NCBI GenBank assembly: GCA_016630905.1
Contig: WBMQ01000011.1
Span: 372,001-436,000 of the forward strand
Length of the DNA: 64,000 nucleotides
From: Capillidium heterosporum
Taxonomy: Eukaryota > Entomophthoromycota > Entomophthoromycetes > Entomophthorales > Capillidiaceae
Direction of reading: 5' to 3'
In this document: positions 43,263-56,596 of the stretch, in pieces
How positions within the stretch are numbered: position 1 is the stretch's first letter
Layout: every line of letters begins with the position of its first letter
The notes under the pieces: generated by a model
The model's database searches: none
What the model was told of the DNA's origin: nothing
The model's input: only the letters and a program-made list of their open reading frames with translations
Position numbers and translations under genes: made by a program

Positions 43263-46200
43263 TCAACTTAAACACTTTTCGGTAACGATAACAGTATTCC
43301 GCGACGAAGTGGACTCATGGTCCCCAGCTACTTTATCACCAGAAAGTCGCCTCCACACCTTTTTAAAGGGTCCATTCAACACAACAAAGTACTCAACTAG
43401 CAAATTAGTCAAGCAGTTACCTAAGATCAGCATGGCTAGCTTAATTCTAAAGGCCATGGGCATGACGTTGTGACCAATGGGGTTGTTGTACTCCTGGATG
43501 ATAAAGTCAGGCTTGGGTAGGTGTAGGATATCGGTTAAAGCAAGTTCAGTACCACAGTTGATACGGAAGGTACAACTCAACCAGTTGGGACCAGCAAGCA
43601 CTAGGAAGCCGCAGAAGACCAGCATACCAAAGTAGACAAAGGCTAAGGGGTAGTTCTTGTACCAAGTAGCTCTGTACTTGTGGCCAAAGTTGAAGACACC
43701 GGCTGCGTTGACGAACTGGAATAAGGTGACCAAACCAATGATCTCGGCCTCGTAGTTGTCACCGAGTAGCCACCACTTGGCCGAGTCGATGGCCATACCG
43801 TTGAACTCATTACACTTAAAGAAAGACTGCTGGAACAGCATGGCGATGGCCGAAACTAAGAACACCAAGTTAACAACCGACTGGCTGATGGCCGAAACCA
43901 AGGTCTGAGGTCCCAGCAGTTTGGCAGTAGGTCTCGTAGGGGCCAAAGTATCGGCAGGTTTAGCTAGAGCCAGGGTAATCAACATAAGTACAGTGATGAA
44001 CCCGTCGATGGTGATCCAAATGGGCTGAGAGACGACAACTGAGAAATAAAACTGAGTCAACTCCAACCAGGCCATGATCTCACCGTAGAGGATCAAGAAC
44101 TTGTAGCAGGAGAAGGAGGAGGCCAAGGCGGCACGGCCGTAGCGCAATAAAGTGACACAGGACATTACTGAACGATCTTTGGCTGAGAAGGGGGAGACAA
44201 TACTAGCTTCGGCTTCCGATAAAGCGATACCTACGTGGGCGGCACGTAAGGCACCGCAGTCATTACCACCATCTCCACACATACCAGTTATGGTACGTTC
44301 CATTTGCAATTCAACACACTCGACTTTACCCTCGGGAGTCATACGGGCATAGACCCTAGTGTAGGGCAACAGGTCACGCATCCTATTGGTAGCACACAAA
44401 AAGTCGAAAGCCTTGCCGGTTACTGCCAATTCTACGGGGTGGGTCGAGTTAGCCAACAAATCGCCGAGTGAAGCATCCTCGTAGACTTGGTCGGTATCGA
44501 TGTCGGTCCACTTCATACTTTTGGATTTTTCCAGGTCGGTAACAAGGTCTCCGAGGAGAACTTGGGCGCCAGATGGGATCATGCCGCAGGACCTTGCTAC
44601 GAAGGTACCGGTGAAAGCGTTATCTCCGGTAATCATTAGGTTTCGAGTGCCTCCCTGTTGGAGCTGGTGGATGGCTTCAACGGTGTCATCTTTGAGCTGA
44701 TTACGGAAAAGGATTAGACCTAGCAAGGTGGCTTGTGACTCGACTTGATCGCGGGACCACTGGCGAATTTCCAATTGTTGAGCTTCAGTCAATACACCGA
44801 GGTCCCTATGGGCAATACCTAAGACGTAACAGCCTTCTTTGGCCATCTGGATTGTCGTGGAGTCGAAGTTGTTGGGGATGGATTCGACATTGGAGATTGA
44901 CTTGATGCGCTCGTAGGATCCCTTGATGAAGATGTGCCACTTCTGAGTTTCCTTGTCCTCAACAACGACAGCCATCGAAGCTTTGGAGTGGACGAACTCG
45001 AAGGTCTTGACAACGTGGACAGAGGCATTGGAAACCGGATTACCGGTGTTGGGCTGGAAAGCATTGACGTAAGAGTCCCGATCATAGTCCTGATCAAAGT
45101 GCCAGTTGGAAGCCTTGAAGAGTTCGACGTCGACTGGGTTACCGATCAACTTACCTTTCAGCTCGGTAACATCGTGGCAGGTAGCCAATCCCATTTGTAA
45201 TACTCGGGGCAAGTTGTTGATAGCTTCACCAGTTCTTGTCAACTGGTCAAACATTGGGTTAACGTTTAAGCCTTCAGCTGGTGGCAGTAAAACCTTGACA
45301 CCGTGGAAGTTCAAACCTTCCTTAGTCAAAGTACCAGTCTTGTCGAAACAGAACGTCTTAACTTTACCAGCGACCATGATACGTGGGAGATCGACACAGA
45401 AGATTTGATGGAGCTTCTTCAATCTAGTGGCGGCAACCGACTGACCAGCTACCAGGGCTGAAGGCAATAAAGGAGACATGATTTGCGAGATGACAAACAT
45501 ACCATAGAAGAACGAGTTGATATCACCTCTACCCATAAAGTACAGAGACAGGCAGAAGCATACGATACCCCAGCCTAAAAGTACCATAACAACCAATTTG
45601 AGGTGATCCTGGAATACAAAAGAGATGGCGGAAGGGAACAGGATACGTTGGATTAAGGAACCTTTATCGGTGTTGATGGCGGTAGCTGATACAATGGCGA
45701 TGACATCTTCCGATCCAGGAGTAGGAGTAACTTGTAAAGCGTTTGTACCCGAAATCAAAGTGCTGGCAGCTCCAGTTGTAGTGTCGTAAGAGTTGGCATC
45801 GTCCTTGATGGCTACTTTACGAATGGGCATGGCTTCACCGGTCAACATCGACTCATCGACGATGACTTCACCACTCAACAGGACGGCATCACAAGGTATG
45901 GGGCGGTTATCCAAAACTCGGAAGATATCACCAGGTACCAAATGGTCCGAAGTTATCGTAGACCACTGACCATCTCTAAGAACCTGACACTCGTCCATAA
46001 ACTCAGCTAAACCCTTGATCTGCTTCTCCGATTTGATACGGATGACGACACGGATGAGGGCCGATACAATGATGACGAAGGTCTGAACTAGACCCATCTG
46101 GTAGTAAGTGAAGAAATACCAGATCCACAGACACATCATCTGGTATAAGTAGAAGAAGGAGGCCAGCTCTTGGAACAAAGCTTTGAAGAAGCTAGGTACG

Positions 46201-47533
46201 GGGACCTCGATTAAGTTGGGGCCGAACAGCTCGGTACGTAAGGTGACCTCTTCGCTCGTTAAACCGTGGGAAAGTTTGTGCAACTGGTGGTGTTGGCGTG
46301 GGAGGTTGATGGTTGAAGGGTTGAACTTGGAGGTCTCAGTATCAAGTACAAAACGCATACACTGGAATTGGAAGTACTTGCGTCCCGATTCCGATGTTAA
46401 GATGGGTACGGTAGTGACGATGAGATGCAGCAGCAGGAACTCCTTGACCTTTTGTTCAAAGGCCTTGGCCTTGGCTACGTACTGGTTACCGTCGCTGAGC
46501 ACGACCATCTGGTCAGGGAACTTCTCGATCTGGACTACATTGCCCTCGCTCAGTTCGGATCGGATACGGAAGTAGTTGCGCGACCTGTCCTTGCTGAAGT
46601 TGAGAACTGCCAACCACACACCGGCGAACACCCACATGGTGACGAAGGTCTTGGAAACTAGTTCAGATGACAGGAAGATGTAGTAAAAGGTCCCGTTGAT
46701 GGCACCGTAGTTGTCACTGACGATGACGGCCAGGACGAGCAACCATACCACCGAAATAGTATGGGTGTTGATGTGCATCAAAGTGCCAAACAAGTTGTTC
46801 TTGTAGCCTTCGAAACGGTACTTTTCACCACTTGTCTTTGTCTTGGCTACTGGAGGAGCAGGTCGTTCTAACTTACTCTCCAGTTTCGTCTTGTAAAAGT
46901 GCCACATCAAGAACAGCAAGAACTCGATGGCGACGACGCCATAGAAACCCAAGAACATGGGCTCCTTCAAGGTGAAATGGGGTTCCGGTGGTAGTGGGCA
47001 GCTTAGCCATACGAAGGACTTGGTGGGTTTATCCGACCACAGCTCATAGTCCGTATCCTTTAAGTTCAAGGTGAGGGAGCAGGCATCGGCTATCATGGAG
47101 GTTCGGTTCTCAGGAATCAAGTTGGCGACGTTGGCTCGAGCTATACCCCCACACGGGACGTAGTCAAAGGTATCCAAGCCACAGGCACAAATGTTGACTG
47201 AGGAGCTGCAGTCTGACTTGCAGGTACCGTCGTTGCATAGAGAGGTACCCGATTCGCATTCCATCTGAGTTGATCCAGGGCAATCTTTGATATTCTTAAC
47301 GCACAGGAAGCCACACTCCTGGTTGAACAAGGATTGGAGGGGACATACCTCACCGCCCAGAGTAAAATCGTTGACTACATAATACAATAGACACTTCCTT
47401 TAGTACTTTGAAAAAATCAAATATAGTTACCGGTATGTAAAGAAGGGATGGCATAGGTGGGTGTAATTAAATAGGAAATTGAAATGAAGGTTAGCAAGGT
47501 GGTCGACAACCAACTCATCTTTGAGGTTACCAT
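43263..47533 (-). CDS. P5-type cation/polyamine-type ATPase with secretory, Cys-rich N-terminus
   Basis: Two exons: 47431-47533 and 43263-47374, 56-nt intron; 1404 aa. A signal peptide (LLTFISISYLITPTYA) in exon 1 is followed by a luminal/extracellular region with about 14 Cys (residues 40-105; pieces GTSLCNDGTCKSDC and NICACG). Then the P-type core: A-domain MLTGEAMPIRK (E548, TGEA instead of the usual TGES), M4 SPLLPSALVAGQ (S668-), phosphorylation site DKTGTLTKEG (D712), MITGDNAFT, and the hinge MCGDGGNDCGALRAAHVGIAL. The overall pattern is P5 (ATP13A/Ypk9/Spf1 group), whose PP-A/E-LP motif is changed here. P5B pumps export polyamines from lysosomes and P5A removes misplaced helices from the ER; which role applies here is unknown. 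Position of the Cys-rich part implies the ER lumen, vacuole or outside. Confidence 0.92.
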
Positions 47534-49377
47534 ACTCTATAACTCTATAAGCTGGGTGTTGAGAAGGTAGAGTTGAAAATTAAATAGAGGTGTCTATTCT
47601 TTGGATAAAAATTAAAAAGCTAAACTTTGGTTTCCTTACGGTTTTATACCACTTTATAACTCTAGGACTGTACTAGCTCTAGCTCTAGCACCTTGGATTA
47701 AATTTCACAGTTACCAAACTTAATCAAATTTGATGATCAAATATGGAATTAGCCAATCGCTACTGAGGAATAGGGATCCAATGACCTATCAATAATAACA
47801 TGTTCTGTAAGGTATCCTTTTCCTGTCTATGTAGCTTGTTTTGAAGCCTTACCAACCGTCTAAAAGCCACTTGAGGCCAACCAGACAGATGCTTGGAGTA
47901 AACTTTGAAGGGGCTTACCTAATCTAAAGTTAAGCCCTTCAAGTACCTGATCAAGCCTTACAAATCCTTGATTCCTATCTATATAGATCGGATGGTATCC
48001 ATGAAAAGGATTCTAAGTTATAATCTCCACATCATCCTTTTGCAAATAGGAATAAAGAACTAACTTGTTCTCGAATTGCCATAATAAACCTTATAAATAT
48101 GGTCAAAACTACCTAGTAAAGCAACCTCAAACATCCGGGGTAAATGGAAGCCAGTTATCCTAGTTTTCTATTCAACAGCTGGCAAAGTCTCAAAGAATCT
48201 GTTTCCTCTCAAACAAAGTGTATTCTAGATAGCGTGATCCAAATAAAAATGATGCCTTTGAATCGGCATTTTAGACCTAGAACCAGAACTTTACATCAAG
48301 TTGCTTTGTGCTCTTTAAATGCTTTATTACAGCAGTAGAAGTTGCCGGTTGAAATAAGGATGCTGGGAATAGAAGGAAGTAGTGATGGATGTAAAAATTC
48401 GACGAAAATGGCTAAAAAATGGATTAGGATGGACCTGGTAGGTTGTTGGATGATTGATCCGACACTTTCGAACAAGTACTAACAAGTCAATTGGAATGAA
48501 GGCCAGATGTATAGGAACCTATTATAAGCCCTCTCTTAATGAAGTGCTATAAAATATAGCTATGCTTACATATCTATCGATGGTATCCTTACTATCCTAC
48601 TCTCTGAGTGTTTAAGACTTTTACTTTGTACCTTTGATAGATGCTTCTTAACCTTGAAAATAAAACATCCAATTACTACACTATTTAGTGGTGTATCCGA
48701 ATGCTGCCTAGTAGTCACAATTTAAACCTTCATTTACCTGTAGTTTGTTGCCAACATAATAAATTTTAAAATTAAGTCAAAGCCTATATTTATACATTCA
48801 CTCTTATGAAAGGAAAATTGGAAATGAACTTCAACTTATATTGGTGAATTTTAGAAACTGTATTTGAAAGAATACCACAGGTGCATCAGTTTCACCCATT
48901 TTAGAAACTTATACGATCGAAAGATATATTAAGATGTATTTAATGTAGACCTATATTTTCTGTACAGTTCTTTTTTAAATGTAAGATTGAAAGTATCTAA
49001 TTTTAGGCTGTCTAAAAAGCATAGCAACTAGATGACCTATACTGCAAAAAGCTTTTAAGACTTAACTACCATTAAAAGACTACCTTGAAGCTGTGATATT
49101 AGGTTTTAATACTTTTGAATCTTAAATTAAAGAGTTAAAACCGACACCCACTTTCATCGATACTAAAAAGCTTGAACTAAAAGTACCCAAGTAACTTATA
49201 TATTCGTACCTAATTTAATCGAAGACTAATGCCATTTCAAATAAGAAAACTGTGAGGTTGTTTAATTTTTTGGAATATCACCATATCTATTAAGCTGCTG
49301 ACAACAATCAATAAAGTCTCAAAGTGTAAACAATCACCCTACTCTACCTCTACTTTCAACAAAAAGAGACAAAGAGC
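47534..49377. other. Intergenic
   Basis: About 1.8 kb between divergent genes. One frame, 48144-48338 (64 codons, ATG, TATA-like TATAAATA about 50 bases before), is a possible small gene but unrecognised. Otherwise AT-rich without features. Confidence 0.4.
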
Positions 49378-50855
49378 ATGTATAGCGTATTCGAAAACGA
49401 TCCATTTATGGCTACAAGCAACAGTCAAATGTCGCATAGCAAGAATTACCCAGACCCCGATTCGGTTGCTGAAGACAACCCATTTCTAAACAATTCCGAC
49501 CTGGCTGGATCAGCTAAGGATGGCACCAAAGTAAATTTCCAACTTTTAAAGACTTGCTCAACGTTAACTTCAAGTCTAGACATAAATATGCAGCCGAAAT
49601 TCAACAAATGATGTACGTGTTCGGTGACCATTCCGATCCCATACTTGAAACTGTCAATTTAATTGAAGAGATCGTACAGTCTCAGATTATGGAATTTGTA
49701 ATTGTAAAATTGATGGTAACATTAATGTTTTATTTAGATAGCTGTAGCTGGCGAGTTGGCATTGAAACGAGGGTCACGTATAGTAACACCTGAAGACCTC
49801 ATATTCCTTATCCGTCACGACAAAGGTAAGGTGACGCGTCTCAAGACATTTTTGGCTTGGAAAGATGTCCGTAAAAACACTAAGGATGCTGCTGGAGATA
49901 AGGATGTTGAGGAATTGATTGATGACGATACGGATGGTAATTATAAAATGCAAAATCCTTTAACTTATTGTTGGAGCCTAGATAGGCCGGCCCGACCCCA
50001 GAGCACCTGGCTCAAAAACCCTTGGGATATAATTAACAACTTGACCGATGTGCTCGACAATGAAGATGAACCTAACGAAGAATCTAACGAAGCCTACCAG
50101 GAGACGTTAAAACGACTCAAAGTACTTTTTTATTTCAATATAGTATTCAATAACCGTCAAAGGATGCCGACGAGATAACGCGAGAGATGGGTCGAGATGA
50201 GTACGTTTACTACTCCGAATGTAGGCAGGCTTCCTTTGTATACCGCAAAGCCAAAAAGTTCCAGGAATGGTGCAGGGTTAATGACTTCATCTTATCCAAG
50301 CCCAGCGACGATCTCATCGATACTTTAGGTTTCCTGACCTTCGAATTTGTGGCCACTATCACGCGGACGGCGATGCAGGTTCGTCGCGAACAAAGCGAGA
50401 ATCTGAAACGGTACGCTACTACCATCCCCTCACCTCGACGTTGGGACGGAGTCAACCTCAACCAACGTAAACGCCCCCTCCAAGAGGAGGAAGGACATCA
50501 AGCTTTTAGATCCTTTGAAGCTGGCTTCAAATTCGACTTGGGCCCGATACCCAAAAGTAACAAACCGGTCGACATCCGTGTCGACTGCGACTTCAATTTG
50601 GCCGAGTTTGGCAGACCTGACGACCCTAAAGGAGCTTTCGTCAGTAAAGTTGGATTGGAGCGAGGTGCCCGTGAAGTTGAAAACCAAACCGAACCTCCTA
50701 AATCTCTGTTTGCCCCACCCCTCAGCTTCCAGGATCCGTTGGAGATTTCTGACATCCAGGAAGCATTTCGAATTTTGCAGTTGAACTCCAAGACTATGTT
50801 CCCCTCCCGTAACTTTAGGAAGGGGTTGGTACGGACTTCTATCATCTTAATCTGA
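49378..50855 (+). CDS. SPT3: SPT3, SAGA histone-fold subunit
   Basis: Four exons: 49378-49530, 49575-49697, 49738-50121, 50163-50855; 450 aa, longer than yeast Spt3 (337) through an N-terminal extension of about 50 residues and inserts near the C-terminus. The TAF13-like histone fold is clear: [67 protein letters not shown]. The TAF11-like second half has [20 protein letters not shown] and [19 protein letters not shown]. Spt3 delivers TBP at SAGA-dependent promoters. Introns are 40-44 nt; two of three end in CTTCAAG and GTCAAAG. A GT...AG pair inside exon 3 (near 49938-49986) was tested and breaks the frame, so it is not an intron. Confidence 0.94.
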
Positions 50856-51354
50856 GAGTATAACTGAATGTGGATTTTGTCAATGTTGAGTTTGAATTGA
50901 TGGAGTTTAAAAGGAAAGTGGATCTTTTCTTGACCTAGATAGCATCGCAATTTGGGCTTCTCATGTATTAAATTTTTTCCAACTATATTTTTTAATCTTA
51001 AATATCACTATATGCTATCCTGTGATTTTCCCTAATTGTATAATGCATACAAGTATCTTAAAGTTTTGTAATTTTAGGTACCAAAGTATAACATATCTCT
51101 TTTCTAAACGATGGAAGTTTCCCATATGTCTATATTAAGTCTGGTTTCCAATAGCAAGCTACAGCTACATATAACTTCTGATTAAATTGTCGGCTGCTTA
51201 TGAAAATATCTTTTCTAAACTATAAAGTACAACTTCACCCTCACATCCAAGTAAATTTACGCAGTCCGAATTAATAATCTAAAATTTGCTTTATAAAGCC
51301 AAAACTTCCACTCAAAATTTTGGTTTCTTATTCCCGCCAATTTCAATTTCAGAG
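50856..51354. other. Intergenic
   Basis: SPT3 3' end and REI1 promoter. AT-rich, nothing recognised. Confidence 0.45.
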
Positions 51355-52807
51355 ATGAGCACCAACCCAAGTTTATTCACCTGCCTAACCTGCCAGATTG
51401 CCTTCCACGTAGCTGAAAGCCAACGTGACCATTATCGTACCGACTGGCACCGCTACAATCTCAAGCGTAAGGTTGCCGAACTACCACCTTTGACTGCTGA
51501 AGCCTTCGCTACCAAAGTTTTAGGTACTACTTCAAAAAATGTTTTTATATTGACTTTTTATAGCTCAGAGAGATCAAGCCGAAGCTAATCAGATACAGAA
51601 GCAGACTACTTTGGAATGCCTACCTTGCCGGTAACTATTTGTTGTAAAAGCTCAAGTATTTAGTTTTGAATATAGTAAAATATTCCAGACCGAAAATGCG
51701 CTGAACAACCACATTCAGTCCCGTAAGCATAAAGAGGGATTAATTGCCTATGGTATTTTTATTGACAATACAGCTTTTAACATGGAAAATTTAGAACAAA
51801 AACCTGAGAAATTAACCGGAGGGAACACGGTTAAAGTCCATGAACCTCAGGCTAAGGTCAGCCAAGACGAAGATGCTGAGCTTGATGAAGAAGCAAAGAT
51901 TTTGAAGTATGTTGATGAAAAGATCGCCAAGGCTAAACGACTAACTGAACTGGAGTGTATTTTCTGTACCCATGAAGCTAAAGACTTTGAGAGGTAATCC
52001 ACCTATATTTTTCATTTACTAACTTTTGTTAAATAGCAATTTGGTACATATGCGTGAAGCCCATACCTTCTTCATCCCTGATGCCGAATACTTAGTTGAC
52101 CTACGAGGGCTCGTCAAATACCTAGGTGAAAAGGTTTCCATTGCCAATGTCTGCTTGTATTGTAACGGTAAAGGAAGAGAGTTGAAGTCCTTGGAGGCAG
52201 TCCGTACCCACATGGTAACCTTTTTACATGCCGAACTTACAACTGAGCCGATATTTTTAGGCTGACAAAGGTCACTGCAAGATTGCTTACGACCAGGAGA
52301 TCGATATCATGGAGATCTCCGACTTTTACGACTTCCGTCCCAGTTACGACGACTACAACTCCGAGAACGAGGATGCTGACCAGGACCTTACTGCCAAGCC
52401 TTCGACCACCAAGTAAGCCTAAATTCCTACCACTAAACTAACTTTTTAATAGGGTGGCTGTACTCGATGACACCGGTTTGGAGCTAACGTTGCCTTCTGG
52501 TGACAAGATTGGGCACCGCTCCATGGCCAAGTTCTACAAGCAGAATTTGCGCCCCATCGACGAGCAGGAGGCCCGTGAAGTGCAACGCCTTATCGAGCAC
52601 CAGTCAAGAGTCGGTGGCCCCAAGGCCCAGCAGCAACCCCACTACGAGTCCCGTGGTAGAAGGTTGTACCTCACCCAAGGTGGTAAGGAGGAGCAATTGG
52701 CTGGCAAGTATGCTTTCCGTAGCCAACGCAACCAGGAACACTACCGTACTAGAGTTGGGGTCAACGCCAACAAGTTACAGAGGTACTTCCGTGAACAGAT
52801 CTTGTAG
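51355..52807 (+). CDS. REI1: REI1/ZNF622 60S-biogenesis zinc-finger protein
   Basis: Seven exons: 51355-51523, 51564-51630, 51676-51752, 51795-51993, 52037-52214, 52261-52412, 52453-52807; 398 aa. C2H2 fingers in order: FTCLTCQIAFHVAESQRDHY followed by TDWHRYNLKRKVAELPP, then LECLPCRKIFQTENALNNH, and a third with CIFCTHEAKDFE-SNLVHMREAH, followed by FFIPDAEYLVDLRGLVKYLG and CLYCNGKGRELKSLEAVRTHM. The C-terminal tail (RYFREQIL) threads into the exit tunnel in yeast Rei1, which releases Arx1 from cytoplasmic pre-60S. Introns 40-46 nt. I used the ATG at 51355 because upstream in-frame codons lack homology. With a predicted AFG2-like ATPase and RPL26, it is one of several 60S genes here. Confidence 0.95.
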
Positions 52808-53311
52808 AAAGTTTGCATTTAGTACTTGTGTACCTTCTTTAGTAACTATAGATTTTCTTCAAGTGGTGTTTTCCTAGTAGCTTACCCTATTGCGATTTTA
52901 TTAAAGATTATGAGCCAACATCTTTATTTAGTTTTGGGCTTTATTTTGCTAGTGATGTGGACTTGAAAGCTATATACAGAAATTGCTGGATAAAGTTATG
53001 CTCAATATATTTGTTGAGCAGCATTTTATTATAGATATATAGATTTGAGCATCCAAGCTTGGGTTTAAACTTTTGACAAACAAACAGTGCTACTTGGAGG
53101 TTGAAATTATAAAAGTTAAATAAATGAAAGCATTTAATTTCAATAGAGCGATACCAAATCCTAAATAAAAAATCTAAAAAGTTGGAAGGCGAGTATCCGA
53201 AAGGGATGGGTAACTGGTAGAATCAATCAATAGCTACAACTTCCTTGCCTAGTATAAAGAAGTTCCGGAATCCAAACTGAGTACGTTGAAAGAATATTCA
53301 CCTTAAAAGCC
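52808..53311. other. Intergenic, tail to tail
   Basis: Spacer between REI1 and CWC25 stops; no gene seen. Confidence 0.5.
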
Positions 53312-54678
53312 TCAGTCATCGAGCCTAAGTTTAGCCCTCTGGGACTTTATTCTCGAACCCAGATCCAAGCTTTGACTTCCGTTGTAAGCTGAATGGCGCA
53401 CCTCACTAAAAGATAAAAAAGTTAATACATTTATAGTTGCACTCAAAACTTACTTTAAGAACTGGGCGACACTACCGTCGTTATCGTCGTAATGACGACG
53501 ACGTTCCTGACTCTGCTTCAAATTTTCAGTATGTTCCAACCGTTCGATTTCAGTAACACGGACCTTTCGCTTATTATCGTTCTCTTCGGCGTCGGCCATC
53601 ATCTCACGAAGTTTAGCTTCACGTTCTTCAGCTTTTCTACGGGCCTCCGCCTCGCGGTTAATTTCTGGACTAGGGGAACGTCGGTACCGATTGTGACCAT
53701 TAGTGCCTCTTCTACGCTCCTCGCGTTCCCGGACTGGGGAGCGATGGCGATGATGGTCAAGTGAGTTCGAACTATGTTTCAATCGACTGTACCGGTCGCG
53801 ATCCTCACGATGTCGGACAGGAGATGGAGAGCGGTTTCTACGATCTGAATGTTGATCTGGGGATCGGTCATGGTATCGCTCGCGATGTGAAGATTCTCTG
53901 GATTTGGCCGGGGAAGGTGAACTACGGTAACGTGATCCATGCCTAATAGAATGTTAGCTTAGTTTTTAAAATTCAATATTTACTCTTTAGAACTATCATC
54001 TTTGCGATAGTAATCGTCATTCAAATCGTCGTGGTGGCGCTTCTCTTTCTTAGATTTCTTGGCCTTCTTTTCTTTCTTACTTTTCTTATCTTTGGTCATC
54101 TTACTAGCAAGTAACGGATTGGATATGTACCGCTCCAAACTGGCTTTCTCATTCATCTTAATGGTAAGTAAAGGGTCGTCCCTAATCTTGGCTTGAGTGT
54201 CGCGTAAAGTGTTGGCGTTCGTAAAGTCGATAACTTTGCCGGCTGAGAACCCAGTGTCGCCATCAATTAGCCCGTCTCCTTCAGCCAATATTTTATCGAT
54301 CTTCTTACGTCCTAGCAAGTAAGCCTCCTTATCATCACCAACTGCATTGTTCTGTGCGACTGTCGAGGCGTACATGAAATCCAATCGATTGGTTTTCTTT
54401 CTATTAAAGTGTTAATAAAGCTCTATAACCTAAAACACATTACTTTAAACCTGCTTTCTCTTGCAGTGCATGCATCTCCTCCAGTTGGCGTTGCTCCTCA
54501 TTCTCTTTTTGAAGCTGGGCCGTCTTCTTTGCCTCCTCTTCAGCTTTGCGCTCCTCCTTCCATACTTTCTCTTGGTTGTGTAGTCTTTGTGGATGCCACG
54601 ACTTTTTGAAATTCTAAAAATATAGATTATTAACACCTTGTCTTTAAATTGATTTCTTACTAGATCTCCTCCTCCCAT
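53312..54678 (-). CDS. CWC25: CWC25 spliceosome step-one factor
   Basis: Five exons: 54661-54678, 54444-54613, 53984-54400, 53454-53942, 53312-53405; 395 aa. The 18-nt first exon encodes MGGGDL, joined to NFKKSWHPQRLHNQEKVWK, the signature CIR/Cwc25 N-terminus, then TNRLDFMYAS. The middle has a Lys-rich run (KDKKSKKEKKAKK) and the next exon an Arg/Ser/Pro-rich region (RRNRSPSPVRHRE). After SVAQFL the frame meets a stop, but GTAAGT begins a 48-nt intron there; splicing gives a final exon ending SLDLGSRIKSQRAKLRLDD, which matches the conserved Cwc25 end. Cwc25 stabilises the active site at branching, the same step as YJU2. Confidence 0.93.
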
Positions 54679-54996
54679 TTCGAATGTAGTTACAAGTGGT
54701 TGCTAAAGTTTTGAGGATAGAAGCTTATCAAGTCCAGATTGCTCAGTTAGCTTAATTAAAGATACCTTTCAATGCTATTGGCTGCTTAATTCTTGGAAGT
54801 ATGATGTTCTGAGAGATTCTTTAACGAATAACATGTGCAGTTTCTGGGAGTATTACGTTTTAAACGTTTATTGATCAAGATACGAACTTCAAGCTTTAAA
54901 AGATAAGGTGGGTGGCTGCTAATCAACAGATATCTAAAAGTATAGCTAAAGGCAATTTTACAAGTGGCAACTCTTTCTTAATACTATATTGAAACG
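54679..54996. other. Short divergent promoter region
   Basis: 318 bases between the starts of CWC25 (-) and the CLPTM1-family gene (+). No TATA-like box stands out. Confidence 0.45.
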
Positions 54997-56596
54997 ATGG
55001 TAAAGTTTAGTCAAATTGCAAGTTCGGTAACTGTATTACTATTCCTATACTATATTTTTAATTTTGTTTCAGTCATACTGCAACTCTTCTACCCCAACTT
55101 CAGCATCAGACATCTGACTTTGACTCAACCACTAGTTCCCTACTACACGCCTTATTGGTCACCCGATCAAAAGTTTACGATTTCAGTCTACAGTAGCAGC
55201 AAGTCCGATATAAGCAAAGATGTAGGAAAGAACTTCAAACTCATCTACAAGGCTCAAGGCTTAAACCAAAAATTTGTACCCGTGAATGAACCTGTCCCAA
55301 TTGACTTAAAGGTTAGTACGAAAGGTAGGTATCAGCCAGTCTTTTTGCATAGCTTCATAACTGAGAATGGCAAGGACTATACCACTGACCCTTTGAATCT
55401 GTACAGCAAAACCCAACTTACCAAATATGACCCCATCGACAAGTCCTTTAAAATTAAGAGCTGGGTACAGTTTGAGGTTGTCCTTGATCGGACCCAGTAT
55501 TCTTTGAACAATTTGCCATCCGATGTGAGCCAGAGGATTATGCTACTAAACTCCGACTCCAGGTTGTACCTTCCTATCTTCTACGTAAACAATATCGGTA
55601 CTATCGAGGAGACTTACCTAACTTTAAACGATAGTCAGACGCGGTTTACTCTCCAACTAAAATTTCAACGTCAAAGTTTGGGGATGAGTCGAGTGCATCA
55701 AGTATTAGAGAATTCTTTCCAAGCGTTGAGTTCTGGATCCAGTAATTTCAAGATTAGCGCCTCTGAGTTGGACAAGTTCCGAACCATGATGTTCGAGGTG
55801 CAACCCACACTACTTTTGATTACCTTCATTGCCGCGTTCTTCCACCTCCTCTTCGACTGTCTTGCCTTTCAATCGGATATCAAGTTCTGGAACTCTCTGA
55901 AGCAAGTTACTGCCGTCTCCAAAACCTCAGTAGTTATGGAGACGTTGTCCAAATTAATTTCCACTTTCTACCTATTCGATAAGCGGGATGAGACTTCCAA
56001 CTTGGTAATATTTGGATCGGTTGCCGCCACCCTAGGTAATTTATATATATATACAGCTAACTTAGATATAAATAGTTGATTTCTACAAGCTGATTAGAAT
56101 ATATCAACTGAATCCAGCCGGCGATTCTAAACTCAAGAAGGCTCAAGATGAAACCGATCAGATCGACAAACTTGTACTCAAATACACGGTTATCGTCTCG
56201 ATCCCTATAACCTTACTGTACGGGACCTACACCTTTTACAACAGTAATTATAAGACGTTATACTCCTGGTTCCTCGAAGTCCTCGTCGCATTGGTTTATC
56301 TTTTAGGCTTCGTCACCATGCTACCCCAAGTCGTCATCAACTACAAACTTAAAACGGTAACTTCAGTACCCATGGGTGCCTTCCTATTCCGAACCATCAA
56401 CACCTTTGTTGATGATCTATTTGCCCTGGTCATTCCCATGCCTAATTTATCCAGGGCTGCGTTCTTCAGAGACGATATCATCTTCTTTGTCTTCGTGTAC
56501 CAGTGGTTCAAGTACCCAGCTAGGGTTGAAGAGGAAGATGTCGATGAAGTTAAAGATAAGAAAATGGAAATTGTAGAGGGAAAGAAGGATAAGTAA
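54997..56596 (+). CDS. CLPTM1/CLPTM1L-family multispan membrane protein
   Basis: Two exons: 54997-56035 and 56076-56596, 40-nt intron (GTAATT...AAATAG), phase 1; 519 aa. One hydrophobic helix at the N-terminus (VTVLLFLYYIFNFVSVI) is followed by a large lumenal domain of about 260 residues and then about five helices. Hallmarks are MMFEVQPTLLLITFIAAFFHL, FDCLAFQSDIKFWNSLK, the LPQVVINYKLKTVTSVPMGA block and FFRDDIIFFVFVYQWFKYP. CLPTM1L acts as an ER lipid scramblase in GPI anchor synthesis and CLPTM1 in receptor trafficking; the length is closer to CLPTM1L. The tail is highly charged (EEEDVDEVKDKKME). Confidence 0.93.

Noticed and set aside
48144-48338. 64-codon frame with a TATA-like box upstream
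   Set aside because: Too short and unrecognised; could be a real small gene but unsupported.
49937-49987. Possible extra intron in SPT3 exon 3
   Set aside because: Removing it shifts the frame and creates an early stop, while the unspliced reading keeps conserved Spt3 sequence.
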